Source of the DNA: Vombatus ursinus
Lineage: Eukaryota; Chordata; Mammalia; Diprotodontia; Vombatidae
DNA: 64,000 nt
Assembly (NCBI RefSeq): GCF_900497805.2
Contig: NW_020954548.1
Location: forward strand, 9,720,794-9,784,793
Direction of reading: 5' to 3'
Shown here: positions 22,881-33,872 of the stretch, in pieces
Layout: each line of letters begins with the position of its first letter
How positions within the stretch are numbered: the stretch's first letter is position 1
Translations under genes and position numbers: made by a program
Notes under the pieces: generated by a model
Told to the model about the DNA's origin: nothing
Database searches by the model: none
The model's input: only the letters and a program-made list of their open reading frames with translations

Positions 22881-24975
22881 GGCAGCATGACATGAAGTAG
22901 CGAATGGAGAATGAGAAAGAGACAATGTGGTGGAGGAAAAGAAGCCAATATTAGAAAGTGAGCAATGAAACAATAGAACTCTAAAACTGTCAAAAGGGTG
23001 AAGCTTCAGTCCAATGTAGTATGCCTTTAAAAAGTACCATGTCTACACTGCTGTATTGCTTACTATCTGACGCTAAGCCAGAGGGATGTACATAGTAAGA
23101 TCTTTGTCTCATTTCAGAGAGGATACAGGATAAAGATTCTGTGCCAGTAATCTTCCTTGGATTAATGGTTTCTCTTTTATCTGCTGTATTTCTGCTCAGA
23201 TGTCTTTGCTCTGAATGAGTCACTGGAATGCAAATGATGGGTACAGTCACTCTGAAATATTTAAATCTAGCTTTGCAATGCACTGCAGGTTTGGAGAAAA
23301 AAGTATATATATATATATACATGCTGAAGGAAGGGTAGATGAGAATTATAGATATATTAGTAATACAAAAATGTGGTGTTCCAATTTGACAACAAATTCA
23401 TTTTTCTTTTCCCTTGCTTCTTCTTTTCCCTTGAGTTCAACATTCAGATGCTTGATCTAAATAGAAGGACTGTGCAACATTCTTTTGTGAGCCCCAGAAT
23501 CTCATCAAGACTGTATCTGACTACATGGAAAACTGATTTTGTTTTGGCTCCTAAATGACAAATCTTCATTATACAATGAACGTGTCCCTAGGGAAGGCAT
23601 TCTCTGCATTCTGATAAAGAAGAAACTGGGCAGGCTGGGGATGATTTGTTTGGACTTTCCTCATTTCTTCTTTCATTGATATACTTCTCATTCTTGCTCT
23701 TTTCCTGCAGAATTTCTGGCAGTGTCTCATGATGGGGGCTAACAGGATGCCTTCTAAAAGGAATATGGAATGGTATTAATATTCAAATCCTTTGGTTGGA
23801 TCAGCAGTCACTGCTAGATTGATCCAGCACAGTATCTGAATAGAACAAGCTGAATGACTATATCCAGCTTGCAAGGAGATCTCCCAAACGATAATAGAGT
23901 AAATTCGAATTTTGCTTCCCTTGCCCAGATGCTGCATTTCACAAGAAAGCCTTGTGATGAAAGCTCTCCTCCACAGAGCAGTGATTGCTTCAAGAATGAG
24001 CTCCTGCCATGGGATCCCAGGAGTATTGGTTAGCTCTTTCTCATTCTCCTTTTCACCTCACACAAGAATGGCTTCATGCTTTTGTCACTGTGGCTTCTTT
24101 AGGCGATAAAGTAGAACATTCTAAACATCACAAACATGGCCCGACCTCAGGGCTACTGTTCATAGATTGATAAGACAAAGCATGGTCAGGAATGAGAAAT
24201 TGGTCAATATTGGCATTCCCTAAACACACACACACATACACACACACACACGCACAGTGAAACTCAGGCAGCCTAAGTATGAAATGTGAAACTATCCCCT
24301 ACTCCTGTTATGTTATGATTGATGAGTTCCTGGTGATGTTTAAAACTTCCTTCGACTTCACTTGAATGATTTATGACTACTGTTCATGCAGTGATTTCTG
24401 AAATTTCTACAAACATTCACCTGAACCAAGAACTGAGAGAACTCTTGGCAGGAGAGCTTGATGGCATACCTACGTTTTGCAAAGTGCTTCCATAAACAGT
24501 CTACTGAAGGACTGGGGAAAGTCTCCTATAGTGTTGTTCTGGTCCTTCCTTGATCCCCTAATTACATATGAAATTACAGTTGCCGAAGGGCATGCTAAAA
24601 ATCTCAGGGTTACATGCACACTGACACGATGCTTTCTGGTGTCCATTTGTCAGGGTTCGGGGTTATCTCTGACAAAAGGTCTGTTTCTGAAAGGTGTGGA
24701 CCATTAGTAAAATTGGATTAGGATCTCCTTAGTGAGTTGTTAGTGGTCTTAGACCTTGCCCTGGAGAAGCTAGCCCTTCACTACCATTGGCTTTCCAGAA
24801 AATCATTTGAGAAATTTACTTAGCTGACAGAAAGCAAGAGTCATGAGTTCTTCCGTGAGTTTTCCTTGGGCTATCAGTTGCCTGATGGACAATTTTGGGA
24901 ACCAAAGAATTAAGAAACTGAGAGAATATGGGAAAGGAGAAAGGGTGAGACCCAGAAGCTCTTGGATTAAATAAT
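22881..24975. other. Repeat-poor block, no gene recognised
   Basis: About 2.1 kb without clear interspersed repeats. Small simple repeats: (TA)n at 23302-23320 and (CA)n at 24222-24254. Open frames of about 60-110 codons here lack codon or context support and match no family I know. Confidence 0.35.
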
Positions 24976-25455
24976 AGTTGGTATTGAACTGTTTTCAGAG
25001 CACTTTGCAGACACAAACTGAGCCTCACAACTATCCTGAGGTAAATGCTATTATTATCCCCATTTTGCAGATGAGGAAATTTTTTCCAGCAAGGCTAAGT
25101 GCCTTCCTCTTCACCTCCACTTCTTACAATCCCTAGTTTCTTTCAAAGTTTAGTACATACACAACCTTCTACATTATCCATGCCACTTTCCCTCCAAGGT
25201 GACATTGTATTTATTTTGAAGATACATATGATCTTTCTAATGGAATATTAGTTCTGTGAGGGCAGGAATTTTTTTTTCTTTTCTTTCTTTCTTTTTTTGT
25301 CTCCCTAGCACCTATTAGAGTGCCTGGCATATTTAATAAAGATAAATAAAATAAAAATAAAGAGTGGGTCCCATCACTACTAAACATCTGAGGCAGAATT
25401 CTAATCCAGATCTTCTGGACTCCAAGTCCAGCACTCTACTATACTACTCTGCCTC
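24976..25455 (-). mobile_element. MIR3-type SINE split by L2
   Basis: Left part 24976-25079 (ttttcagagcactttgcaga..ctattattatccccattttgcagatgagg) and right part 25370-25455 (catctgaggcagaattctaa..cagatcttctggactccaag) flank an L2 3' end at 25085-25350. Confidence 0.65.
25085..25350 (+). mobile_element. L2 LINE 3' end nested in MIR3
   Basis: caatccctagtttctttcaa..tagttctgtgagggcaggaa..tgtctccctagcacctatta..gtgcctggcatatttaataaag. A T-rich run replaces part of the middle. Confidence 0.7.
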
Positions 25456-25462
25456 TTGACTA

Positions 25463-25556
25463 GAAAGGAAGGACAGAAGGAAGGAAGGAGGGAGGGAACA
25501 AAAAGAAGGAGGGAGGGAATAAAAAGAAGGAGGGAGGGAAAGAAGGGAGGGAGGGA
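25463..25556. repeat. GGAA/GGGA purine minisatellite
   Basis: Units like gaaggagggagggaa separated by aaaaa blocks, repeated about three times with a degenerate start. Strongly purine on the plus strand with many GGG runs, so triplex or G-quadruplex formation is conceivable. Confidence 0.85.
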
Positions 25557-25810
25557 GGAAACAAGCATTTATTAAGTGCCTACTATGTACCAGGCATTGT
25601 GCTAAACTCTTTACAAGCAACATCTCATTTGATCCTCATAACAATCCTTCAATGTAGATCCCAGTATTAACTCCATTTTATAGTCAAAGAAACTGAGGCA
25701 GATAGAGATGAAGTGACTTGCCTCAGGTCACGTAGCTAGTAAGTGTCTAAGTCCCATTTTGGAGTCGGCTCTTCCTGACTCCAGACACTGTGCCACCTAG
25801 CTGGCTCTGA
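25557..25810 (-). mobile_element. MIR3-type SINE, nearly complete
   Basis: Starts aacaagcatttattaagtgc and ctactatgtaccaggcattg, ends tgactccagacactgtgcca and cctagctgg. It abuts the purine repeat. Confidence 0.85.
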
Positions 25811-26492
25811 CTAAAGGCATTTAAACAAGTATTTCAGTAAAACAGGGACATGTGTTCCCTCAGAAGAATTTCAGGTCTTTCTGGAGGCATAACCATGTTC
25901 TCCAGATAATGAGGTCATCACCCTAAGGGTATGACTTTTCTATTAGGAGTAAAATCACTGATTTGAGTGGTTTTGTCTTGACCACAGGGTCCTATGGAAG
26001 AACCAAAGTGTATTCTCCAAACATCTCTCTCCCTTTCTTTGAGCAAAGTGATATCCCACAGAAACATTTAATAGAATTTAAACCACTAGAGATTTGTTAC
26101 TAGAACAGCCATCTCAAAATAGCAAATTCACTTTGCATGACCAGGTGAGTAGTTTCTGAGAAAAGTTTTAAGTGTGATTGCTTAGTTGATATAGAAGCTA
26201 ATTCACTATCTAAAAAGACCTCACAACCCTGGGTCTCAAGATGTGAAAAATGAATAAGACCCTTCATGCATCAGACAGGATAATTCTGGTAAAGTTGGTG
26301 CTGACAGGGTTGAAGAACAATGATGGAGGAGTCTAGCCTTGTTGTTGTCGTCATTCCAATTGTCACCATGAGTGACGAAAAATGTGTTTCTTCTTCCAGC
26401 ATCACTTATCTTTCAGCTCCGTAATATCTAAACTGTGCTCTTGTGACTTCAGAGTCTGATAAAAATTAAAAAGGAAAGGGAGAGAGAATGTA

Positions 26493-26551
<59 letters not shown>

Positions 26552-27501
26552 GAGAAAGAGGGGAAGAGTGAGAAGCTGGTGGACAAACACACAGACAAGC
26601 CATGATTGTTTGGGATAACTCTTTCCCCATCCCTAATAGTGAAAGCTGTTTGTAATTATATGGAGAAAGCTGGTTTTTATACCAAATCGAGAAACAGGCA
26701 ATGTTTCCAAGATCCACCCTGAATCTTTAAGCAAGAGAGCCCAGAATTTCTTGTTAAAAGCTTAAGGGCTCAATTTATGCTAAGCATTCAAGGAAATGTC
26801 TCATCCAAACAGGATATCATTTTTCATATTAAAGAAGCAAACCGATCTCGGTGCATAAATGTTATTATTCACAGTGGCAAAGGAAAATAGCATTTATTTT
26901 ACTTCTTTCATGTGAATAGGGAGGAGGGAGAGAGGGGTCCTACCTCCTTTGAGACTAAAGGAAGACTTAGAAACAGCATTCCTCTTTCATGAAGGAGTGA
27001 GTACATACATATATGTGTATGGGATATGTTTACAAATCCGATCGGTAAGTCCATACACCTTCTGTGGTTTACTTTTACTTATTGATTTGAAGAGTTGGCA
27101 TACAAGATGTGTATGTTGCTTTTTAAACATTTTTCAGTGAAAGAATCAAAGCTAATTTCAGCATGTGAAAAGCAAGTAGATTCCATTACCGATTGTAACT
27201 TTACTTCGAAATGATAAGGCTGTGGGATGAAGGTTCTCAAAACTGAGTGTCCAAATGGGAATTTATGATGTAGAATTTCATGGTTATCACCCACAGACTT
27301 TGACACAAAAAGAACTATATGTATACATACATACACAGACATACACACACACACACATATATGTGCAATATGTGTGAATATATATATTAAAGGAGCATCA
27401 CATGAACCTCATTGGATAACTGATGCAGAATTCCATAATTAATTCAAATTGGGCCATATTACAACTGTATTACTTCCCCAACTTGAATTCACAAGAGTTA
27501 G
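25811..27501. other. Repeat-poor block with simple repeats
   Basis: No gene or LINE/SINE recognised. It holds a compound (TG)n(TA)n tract at 26490-26548 and a mixed (CATA)/(AC)/(AT) tract at 27318-27384. Frames rich in IYIYIY or THTHTH are translations of these tracts. Confidence 0.4.
26490..26548. repeat. (TG)n(TA)n compound microsatellite
   Basis: About 12 TG units followed directly by about 17 TA units. Confidence 0.95.
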
Positions 27502-28605
27502 TCAATAAACATTGATGGAAATACCTGCTATATGTCAGGCACTATACTAGATGCTGGGGGTACAAAAAGAGGCAAAAGACAGTCTCTGCCTTTTACAATT
27601 CCAACAAGCAAACAAAATGTATGCACAATCTATATACAGGATAAATAGGAAATGATTAAGAGAGGGGAGGCACTTGAATTAAGAGGAGTTGGGAAAGGCT
27701 TCCAATAGAAGATGAGATTTTAGTTAAGATTAAAAATCAAAGAAGCCAGTAGGGAGAGATAAAGATGGAGAGCATTCCAGGTATAGTAACCAAAAAGTAT
27801 GTGGTGGGGAGCAATGCCTAACAAGACTGGAGAAGTAGAAGGGGGCTACATAATAAAGGACTTTGAACACCAGAGAACTTTTTATTTGATCCTAGAGGTG
27901 ATAAGAAGCCACTAGGGTTTCTTGAATAGGTGCCATCACATGATTGGATCTGAACTTCAGGAAAACCACTTTGAATGAAGGATAAATTGAAGTAGAGAGA
28001 GACAGGAGCCAGGTAGATCCACTCCCAGGTTACTGCAATAATCCAAGCATGAAGTGATAAGGGTCAATACCAGAGTGGTGGCAGTGTCAAAGAAAAGAAG
28101 GAGACATATTCAAGAGATATTGCAAAGGTGAAATCAAGAGGCCTTGGTGACAGCTTGGATATGGGGGAGGGCAGTGTAAAAGAGAGGGAGAAATCTAGGA
28201 TGACTCTAGGATGAAAGCCTGAGGGACTAGAAAGATGGGGTAGCCCTCTCCAGTAATTAGGAAAGTGGGAGGTGTGCAAGGTCTAGGGGAAAGATAATGA
28301 GCTCAGTTTTGGACATGTTGAGCTTGAGATAACTCCTGGGCTCCAAATTGAGATGTCTGAAAGCCAGTTGGAGATGCAAGCCTGGAAATCTGTAGAGAGG
28401 TTAGGGTAGGATAGGTAGATTTGAGAATCATCAGTATAGAGATGGTAATTAAATCCATGGGAGCTGATGAGATCACAAGTGAAATAGTATGGGGAAAAAA
28501 GAAAACAGGACTCAGGACAGAACCCTGCAGGACACCTCTGGAAGAGGATCCAACAAAGGAGACAGAGGTGCAGTCAAATATAAGTCAGAGGTTTATAGTT
28601 GCATC
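27502..28605 (-). mobile_element. L2 LINE, 3' end and reverse-transcriptase region
   Basis: 27502-27600 is the antisense L2 terminus (tgctatatgtcaggcactat). The rest is antisense L2 coding DNA. On the minus strand around 28410-28470 it reads ISSHGFNYHLYTDDSQ, the RT catalytic box (family: YADD; here YTDD at 28427-28438). 28300-28320 encodes the following region (ttttggacatgttgagcttg in plus orientation). Some of the region between terminus and RT is missing or shortened. A SINE follows at 28620. Confidence 0.85.
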
Positions 28606-28619
28606 CTACTATCCAATAT

Positions 28620-28884
28620 CCCGGGGCAGTTAGGTGGCCCAGTGGATATAGTGCCAGGCCATGAACTCAGGAACATTTATCTTCATGAGTTCAAATCTCA
28701 CCTCACCATACTTACTAGCTGTGTGACCCTTGGTAAGTCACTTAACCCTGTTTGCCTCAGTTCTTCATCTGCAAAAGGAGCTGGAGAAAGAAATGGCAAA
28801 CCGCTCTAGTTATCTTTGCCAAGAAAATCCCAAAATGGGGTCATGAAGAGTCAGACACAACTGAAAAACACACACACACACAAA
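28620..28884 (+). mobile_element. MAR1/WSINE-type SINE, full length
   Basis: Head ggggcagttaggtggcccag, body caagtcacttaaccctgttt pattern (here taagtcacttaaccctgttt), gagctggagaaagaaatggc, and the BovB-like tail catgaagagtcagacacaac followed by (CA)n. A 7-bp ccaatat repeat at 28613-28619 and 28885-28891 is the likely target duplication. Confidence 0.9.
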
Positions 28885-28891
28885 CCAATAT

Positions 28892-29719
28892 TCAAAAACT
28901 TTCTGTGGATCCTCTTTTTAAAGTATATCACATGAACCCTACTGGTAAGCTTACCTTTAACAGTCAGCCAGTAGACATAATAGCTCAGAGGAAAAGCACA
29001 CTAAGGATAGTAGCCACATAACATTCTTTCCCACAAATCTGGAAGTGCATGCTCCCCAAAATGCATGCATGTAGGGAGCACATGTGGCTAAAGTAACTCA
29101 TGTCTCCAGTGCTGCTGAGCCCCAATGCCCTTTCTCTTCTTGTAGAGTTCTCGTGCTACTCCTGTCCTGAGCAAGTTGCCCAGCTGGGCTCCATGAATCT
29201 TATCCTCTCTAGAGCACAACTTCAATTGCTCAATTTTCAAATCATTGCTAAGGGCTGGCAGGTTTGTCTTTTAAGAGCCACCTGGGACATGGCCAATCTT
29301 TTCCCATCTAGTGACCAGGATCTCCTTCCAAATCAATCAGAGAACTTTTTTCATACTTCATAAAAGTATGACAGGGCACAGCCACTATCCTTGCACTGCA
29401 TTAACATATTAATAATTCAATACCTCTATTATCTACCCCTTATTTTTTTTCAATTATAACAAGTGGATAGTTGAAGGCAGGCAGGGAGTGATGGAACCAA
29501 TGCTCCACCCCTAACTACATAAAGTACATCCAATTTCTCTGAATCTTCTCTACAAGTATTCCTCCCTAGCATATTCTGATAGTGTGTCCCCAAATCGCAG
29601 GAAGGCCATATGATACCTGTCTTTATACTTAATATTTTAGTGACTTTTCTTTTGGCTTTTAAAAAGATAGGGACTGGTAAAAGAAAGGTATTAGTTTTAG
29701 TATTTAGGAAGTATGTTTG
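28892..29719. other. No element recognised
   Basis: A plus-strand open frame at 29100-29363 begins near a pyrimidine-rich stretch ending in tag (29127-29145), like a splice acceptor, but no donor, known protein or coding bias supports an exon. The remainder is unassigned. Confidence 0.3.
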
Positions 29720-29850
29720 CAAGGTCCTGTTCAACTTGGTTAATTCACTAACTTTCTCTTTCTGCCCCAATTTCCTCAACTCTAAACTCAGAGGGGTAAG
29801 GGGTTGTTACATTTACTTTGAAGACCTCTTCCAGCTCTAAATCTATGAAT
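29720..29850 (+). mobile_element. SINE fragment with L3-like tail
   Basis: ccaatttcctcaactctaaa then gaagacctcttccagctcta and aatctatgaat. Confidence 0.6.
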
Positions 29851-29864
29851 CACCAGAATTTAAA

Positions 29865-29985
29865 CCCCTTTTGTCTTGGCATTTCCAGCACTTATCTCTG
29901 TCTTTCACACAATAGGCACTTATATTTCCAACATTTAGCTCTGTCTTCCACACAGTAGGCTCTTAAATTCTTGTTAATTGGTTGG
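29865..29985 (+). mobile_element. L2 3'-end fragment with internal tandem duplication
   Basis: Two adjacent 42-bp units, 29881-29922 and 29924-29965, both of the form atttcca..ttagctctgtctt.cacaca.taggc.ctta, followed by attcttgttaattggttgg. The L2 terminus has one such unit, so this looks like a local tandem duplication. Confidence 0.6.
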
Positions 29986-30287
29986 CAGATCCATGTGACC
30001 TTAGTCAAGTGTGAGTCTAACCTTTATGAGCCTTGGTTTAACATCCTGCAAAATAGGGATGTTAATAAGTATCTCACAATATTTTAAGAAATGTCATTTA
30101 TAAAGTGCCATAAAAAGCTTAGTTCTTTTCATTTAATATGTATGCACTACACATTTTACTGCATTAGAGTTGTACTGAGAGCAGAAAATATAGAGATACA
30201 GTAATTACTCTTGTAGGTGACCCCAAAGGCAATGGAAAGATGCATGATGGGTATAAACAGGCTGCAATATATTACAAATAATGACTT

Positions 30288-30390
30288 GTATGTGAAAAGT
30301 AGAATGAAAAACATCACAAAGGACAGGTTTGACTGACAAAAGATGTGGCTCAGTCAGGTAGCAAAAGTGAGAAAAAAAAATGAAAAGCCT
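30288..30390 (+). repeat. Near-identical direct duplication, copy 1
   Basis: 103 bp from gtatgtgaaaagtagaatg to aaaagcct. It matches 31602-31708 with one substitution and one 4-bp indel (caaa after an A9 run). Not a repeat family I recognise. Confidence 0.9.
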
Positions 30391-30984
30391 TAACGTTGCA
30401 ACAGTACCCACAAAATATTAAAAGAACCAAGGGAAATCCTCCATTGTATTGGATAGATTGTCTATGGAAACTTAATGGAAAGCCATAGATAAGAGCACTG
30501 GGTGAGAAGGCAGGATGGACTGTGAGTTGCAAAGGTACAGGGACTACCCATATTGATGAGATCATAGAGCCATCAACGAGTTGAAAGATAGCCTTTCAGA
30601 GAGAAACAGTGAAAAAAGGAATGATATATTTCCTAGATATTGATTATTTAATCAGTAATCATCTGAGTTAGCCAATATTCCACTCTATACTGGTTTAGCA
30701 TCTGGTACAGCATAATAAAATATTATCTATAGTGAATAAACTTTTCATTCCTCTACAGGCTATTTTCTGGGCTCTCTGGACTTTCTCCACCTGGAGAAAG
30801 ACTTTCTCCACTTCTTCACCCTGGAATCTCACTCTGCCCCTGGACTTCTCACATTGGAAATAACCTATGCCTTGTGGTCTTTCCCTGTGATTGACTGACT
30901 CCTCCCAGAATCCCCATTCCAAGGAGGTCACCCAGGCCAGCCATGTCACTATTCCACTCCAGGCTAAACTCCTGAGTCTCTGGA
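30391..30984. other. No element recognised
   Basis: Contains a short hairpin, ctttctcca (30781-30789) and tggagaaag (30792-30800), followed by another actttctcca. 30750-30960 may be the upstream part of the next L2-type end. Confidence 0.3.
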
Positions 30985-31147
30985 CTTTCTCTATTCCTCT
31001 TTTAGCTTCTTTTTATGTGTTTTCTTCCCCCATTAAAATAGAAGGTCTTTGAGAACAGAGCATGTCTTTCTGCTTGTATATACCCCACTCTTGGTATTGT
31101 GTCTAGCACATAGTAAACACTTAGTAAATGCTTGTTGACTTGACTTG
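30985..31147 (+). mobile_element. L2-type LINE 3' end
   Basis: cccccattaaaatagaaggt, tttgagaacagagcatgtc, tgtctagcacatagtaaaca, cttagtaaatgcttgttgac. Confidence 0.75.
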
Positions 31148-31250
31148 TTTACTCTTATTTAGAATCAATGAATTTTAGGATTAAAAATGCTTGAGAAACC
31201 ATTTACTCCAACCAGCTCTCTCTTAGGTTAATGAGGAAGTAGACTAAATA

Positions 31251-31600
31251 AGAGGCAGTGTATACAGTAGTGCCTGGAGAGCCCACCTCAGGGTCAGGAA
31301 TACCTAGGTTCAACAGATGCCAGTGACACATACTATGTGACCTGGGCAAGTCACCTAACCTCTTAGTACTCTAGACAACTAACTTTTAAAGGGCAGAAGG
31401 TGCCAACTTGCCTTTGTTAGAGGAAGTTTCTTCATCTAGGAATTCCCTATGCCAATAAGACCAGTACCATCAAGCCTCAGATACTTGACACTTACTAACT
31501 TTGTGACCCTGGGCAAGTCACTTAACCCTGATTGCCTCACCAAAAAAAAAAAAAAAAGTAAAAGAAAAAAAAAAGACCAGTTCAGTCCTTCTACCTCTCT
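31251..31600 (+). mobile_element. tRNA-derived SINE (second family), interrupted
   Basis: Matches the copy at 52174-52400: agcccacctcagggtcagga, cctaacctcttagtactcta, gttagaggaagtttcttcat, ctaggaattccctatgccaa, then after the insertion ttcagtccttct. It is split by a short SINE at 31466-31572. Confidence 0.75.
31466..31572 (+). mobile_element. Short tRNA-type SINE, 5' truncated, nested
   Basis: ttactaactttgtgaccctg, cttaaccctgattgcctcac then A15 and an A-rich tail. Flanked by a perfect 9-bp duplication, aagaccagt, at 31457-31465 and 31573-31581. Same family as 62209-62436. Confidence 0.9.
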
Positions 31601-31601
31601 A

Positions 31602-31708
31602 GTATGTGAAAAGTGGAATGAAAAACATCACAAAGGACAGGTTTGACTGACAAAAGATGTGGCTCAGTCAGGTAGCAAAAGTGAGAAAAAAAAACAAATG
31701 AAAAGCCT
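31602..31708 (+). repeat. Near-identical direct duplication, copy 2
   Basis: 107 bp matching 30288-30390; see that entry. It lies just after a SINE remnant and just before an antisense MIR-type SINE. Confidence 0.9.
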
Positions 31709-31711
31709 ATA

Positions 31712-32165
31712 ATCATAAATTTAGGGCTAGAAGATACCTAGAAGGTCAAAGAGTCTAAACTGCTCCCCCCATTTCACAGATGAGGAAACTGAACTCTACA
31801 GAGCTTGAATAAGAATAACTAACATTTATATAGTGCCTCCTATTTTGCAAGCACTGTTCTTAGAGCTTTACAAATATGCATTTGATCCTCATAACAACCC
31901 TGTGAAGTAGGTGCTATTATTAACCACATTTTACAGATGAGGAAATCGAAGCAGAGGTGCTTACCCAGGATCACATAGCTAGTAAGCAACTGGGGGGGTT
32001 TGAACTCAGGTCTTCCTAACTCCAGGCCCAGTGCTATCCACTGCACCACCTACCTGTCTCCCCAAGGTCACACCCAAACATAAAGAGCAGAACTGAGGCT
32101 CAAACCAAAGTCTTCTGACTTCAAAATCTCTGCAATTTTTTCACTAAAATTCACTGCCTCCTTTC
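31712..32165 (-). mobile_element. MIR-type SINE split by MIR3
   Basis: Left 31712-31805 (aatttagggctagaagatac..tttcacagatgaggaaactg) and right 32062-32165 (ccaaggtcacacccaaacat..aaagtcttctgacttcaaaa). The MIR3 at 31806-32061 sits between them. Confidence 0.75.
31806..32061 (-). mobile_element. MIR3-type SINE nested in MIR
   Basis: taactaacatttatatagtg, ctcataacaaccctgtgaag, cattttacagatgaggaaat, actccaggcccagtgctatc, cactgcaccacctacctg. Nearly full length. Confidence 0.85.
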
Positions 32166-32194
32166 ATAAATATCAAAAAAAACCTAATTCTAAT

Positions 32195-32340
32195 GTTCTA
32201 TAATTCCATCAACCCTTTCATTTTACAGATGAGGAAGCTGAGGCTTGTTTTGCCCAAGATTCCTTTAGTCAACAGAATAACTAAGTCTACAGAACACACT
32301 AGGTTCCTACCTCTAAGTCCCATGTTCTTTCCATTAGGAC
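32195..32340 (-). mobile_element. MIR-type SINE fragment
   Basis: tttcattttacagatgagga, agctgaggcttgttttgccc, and cccatgttctttccattagg. Confidence 0.65.
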
Positions 32341-32344
32341 AGAG

Positions 32345-32450
32345 TAAATCTTTTTTTTTTTCATTTTGTCTTTTCACCTCCGGCACCTAGCATGGTACTT
32401 TGTACATAGCAGGCCATTAATAAATGCTTGTTGAATACTAATTGAATGAT
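32345..32450 (+). mobile_element. L2 LINE 3' terminus
   Basis: cacctccggcacctagcatg, gtactttgtacatagcaggc, attaataaatgcttgttgaa, with a T-rich stretch upstream. Confidence 0.75.
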
Positions 32451-33221
32451 ATTGCTGATACTTGTTGGGTATCTGATCTTGGGACCAATTGCCTCAGCTA
32501 TTACACAACACCTAAGTGGATGAAATCAACCTCACCCTACTTGCCTTCTCTTTTCTTCCATCCCCCTCCCCTCCACCATTCTCCCTTTCCCCGGGGTGTA
32601 TACAGGTCAGAGGTGTACACACTCTCGCACACACACATGCACACCATTCGTCCCTCCATTAAATAAGGGAACAGAAAAGAGAAACGGCCATCTCGATTTC
32701 CCAGTGGTTCTAGCCTGCTAGGAGCCACTCCATTCCACAACTCCCGCAAAAACTGAACGGTGTGAAAGACAATGCAAGGGAGCAGTTGACACAACAGCCC
32801 ATCTCCTCTTTGTTTGCTTTTTCTTTCTTTAAAGCTCTCACAGTACTCCTAGCGTAGTACCATCTGCTGGAGCGCAATGAACAGGTAGCTTTAAAATGAT
32901 GATAGCTCTGGGAAATGATAATCACTGGGTCATAGAAAGCGGCACTGCAGTGTATAAATAAGATAAGTAAAACTGCTGAGGAGTGCATGTTTGCTTTAAT
33001 AAAATGTGTTTTCCCCTTTTTGTGTAGAATGCCTCTCTTGAATGTCTGGGGAGTGCAGCTGAATTGCATACCAGAAGCATCCAGGCAGTTCCAGAATCTG
33101 GAAATGAGGGTGGATTAGAGAGGAAAGGAATGAAATATTACAAACTGAGACCCCCCCCAAAAAAAAGAAGAGAAGGAGACTCAAAAGGCTCAAATCAGCA
33201 TTTTGCTGATATTATGCATCC
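32451..33221. other. Repeat-poor block, no gene recognised
   Basis: Unique-looking sequence. 32640-33000 is even in composition with few simple repeats and an E-box (catctg at 32870-32875) in accatctgctggagcgc. It could be conserved non-coding sequence. Open frames on both strands are unrecognised. Confidence 0.35.
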
Positions 33222-33345
33222 ATCCATCAGTCAATCAACAAGCATGTGTTAAGTCCCTAATATACGCCAGGTACTGAGCTAAGTGCTAAGTGAGAGACAA
33301 AGACCAAAAAAAAGTTCTACTATGTTGGGAGTTTATGACACATCT
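33222..33345 (-). mobile_element. L2 LINE 3' end
   Basis: tcaatcaacaagcatgtgtt, aatatacgccaggtactgag, ctaagtgctaagtgagagac. Confidence 0.7.
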
Positions 33346-33704
33346 ATGGATAAGTAAATAGAACATACAAAATAAATCAGAGTAATTTGGGAGGAAGGGG
33401 GAACACTGGCAACTGGGGGAAATCAAGAAAGCTGCTTCTAGTATGTGTCACATTAGTTAAGAGGTAGCCGTTAGGAAAGAAAAGGGATCTAGGCCTGGGC
33501 TAATGCATACATAGAGACCTTACACAGCGGCCTGAGTTACCTGGGAATGTATGTTACATTTTAAGGAAGCAGAATCTATTTATTCCCAGAGGAAGAAAGA
33601 GTCCTGTGAGTTCTGCTAGGGTAAGGTTAACTTCCATTCAAAAACCTCTCTTCATTGAGGCTTTGAAAAGCACTGCCACGGTGGTCAGCCCTGGGCTGCA
33701 CTTG
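33346..33704. other. No element recognised
   Basis: Mixed unique-looking sequence with no gene signal. Confidence 0.35.
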
Positions 33705-33712
33705 GCTTAAGT

Positions 33713-33864
33713 CAGGGGTGGGGAACCCGTGGACTCAAGGCCACATGTGGCTCTCTGGGTCCTCAAGTGTGACCTTTTGACTGAATCCAGATTGAGGATT
33801 CTTGAGAACCTAGAGGACCTAGAGGACCACACGTGGCCTCAAGACTGCAAGTTTCCCATGCCTG
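33713..33864. mobile_element. hAT (Charlie-like) non-autonomous DNA transposon
   Basis: 152 bp with terminal inverted repeats caggggtggggaaccc (left) and gtttcccatgcctg (right, diverged), and an inner palindromic pair (ggccacatgtggctctctgg and ggaccacacgtggcctcaag). Flanked by an 8-bp duplication, gcttaagt at 33705-33712 and gtttaagt at 33865-33872, the length hAT elements make. It resembles the OposCharlie group known in marsupials and encodes no transposase. Confidence 0.85.
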
Positions 33865-33872
33865 GTTTAAGT

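Noticed and set aside
26402-26717. Minus-strand frames with IYIYIYIY and THTHTHTH
   Set aside because: Translation of the (TG)n(TA)n microsatellite.
29100-29363. 87-codon open frame after a pyrimidine tract ending in tag
   Set aside because: An acceptor-like sequence alone is common; there is no donor, no recognised domain and no linked exon.
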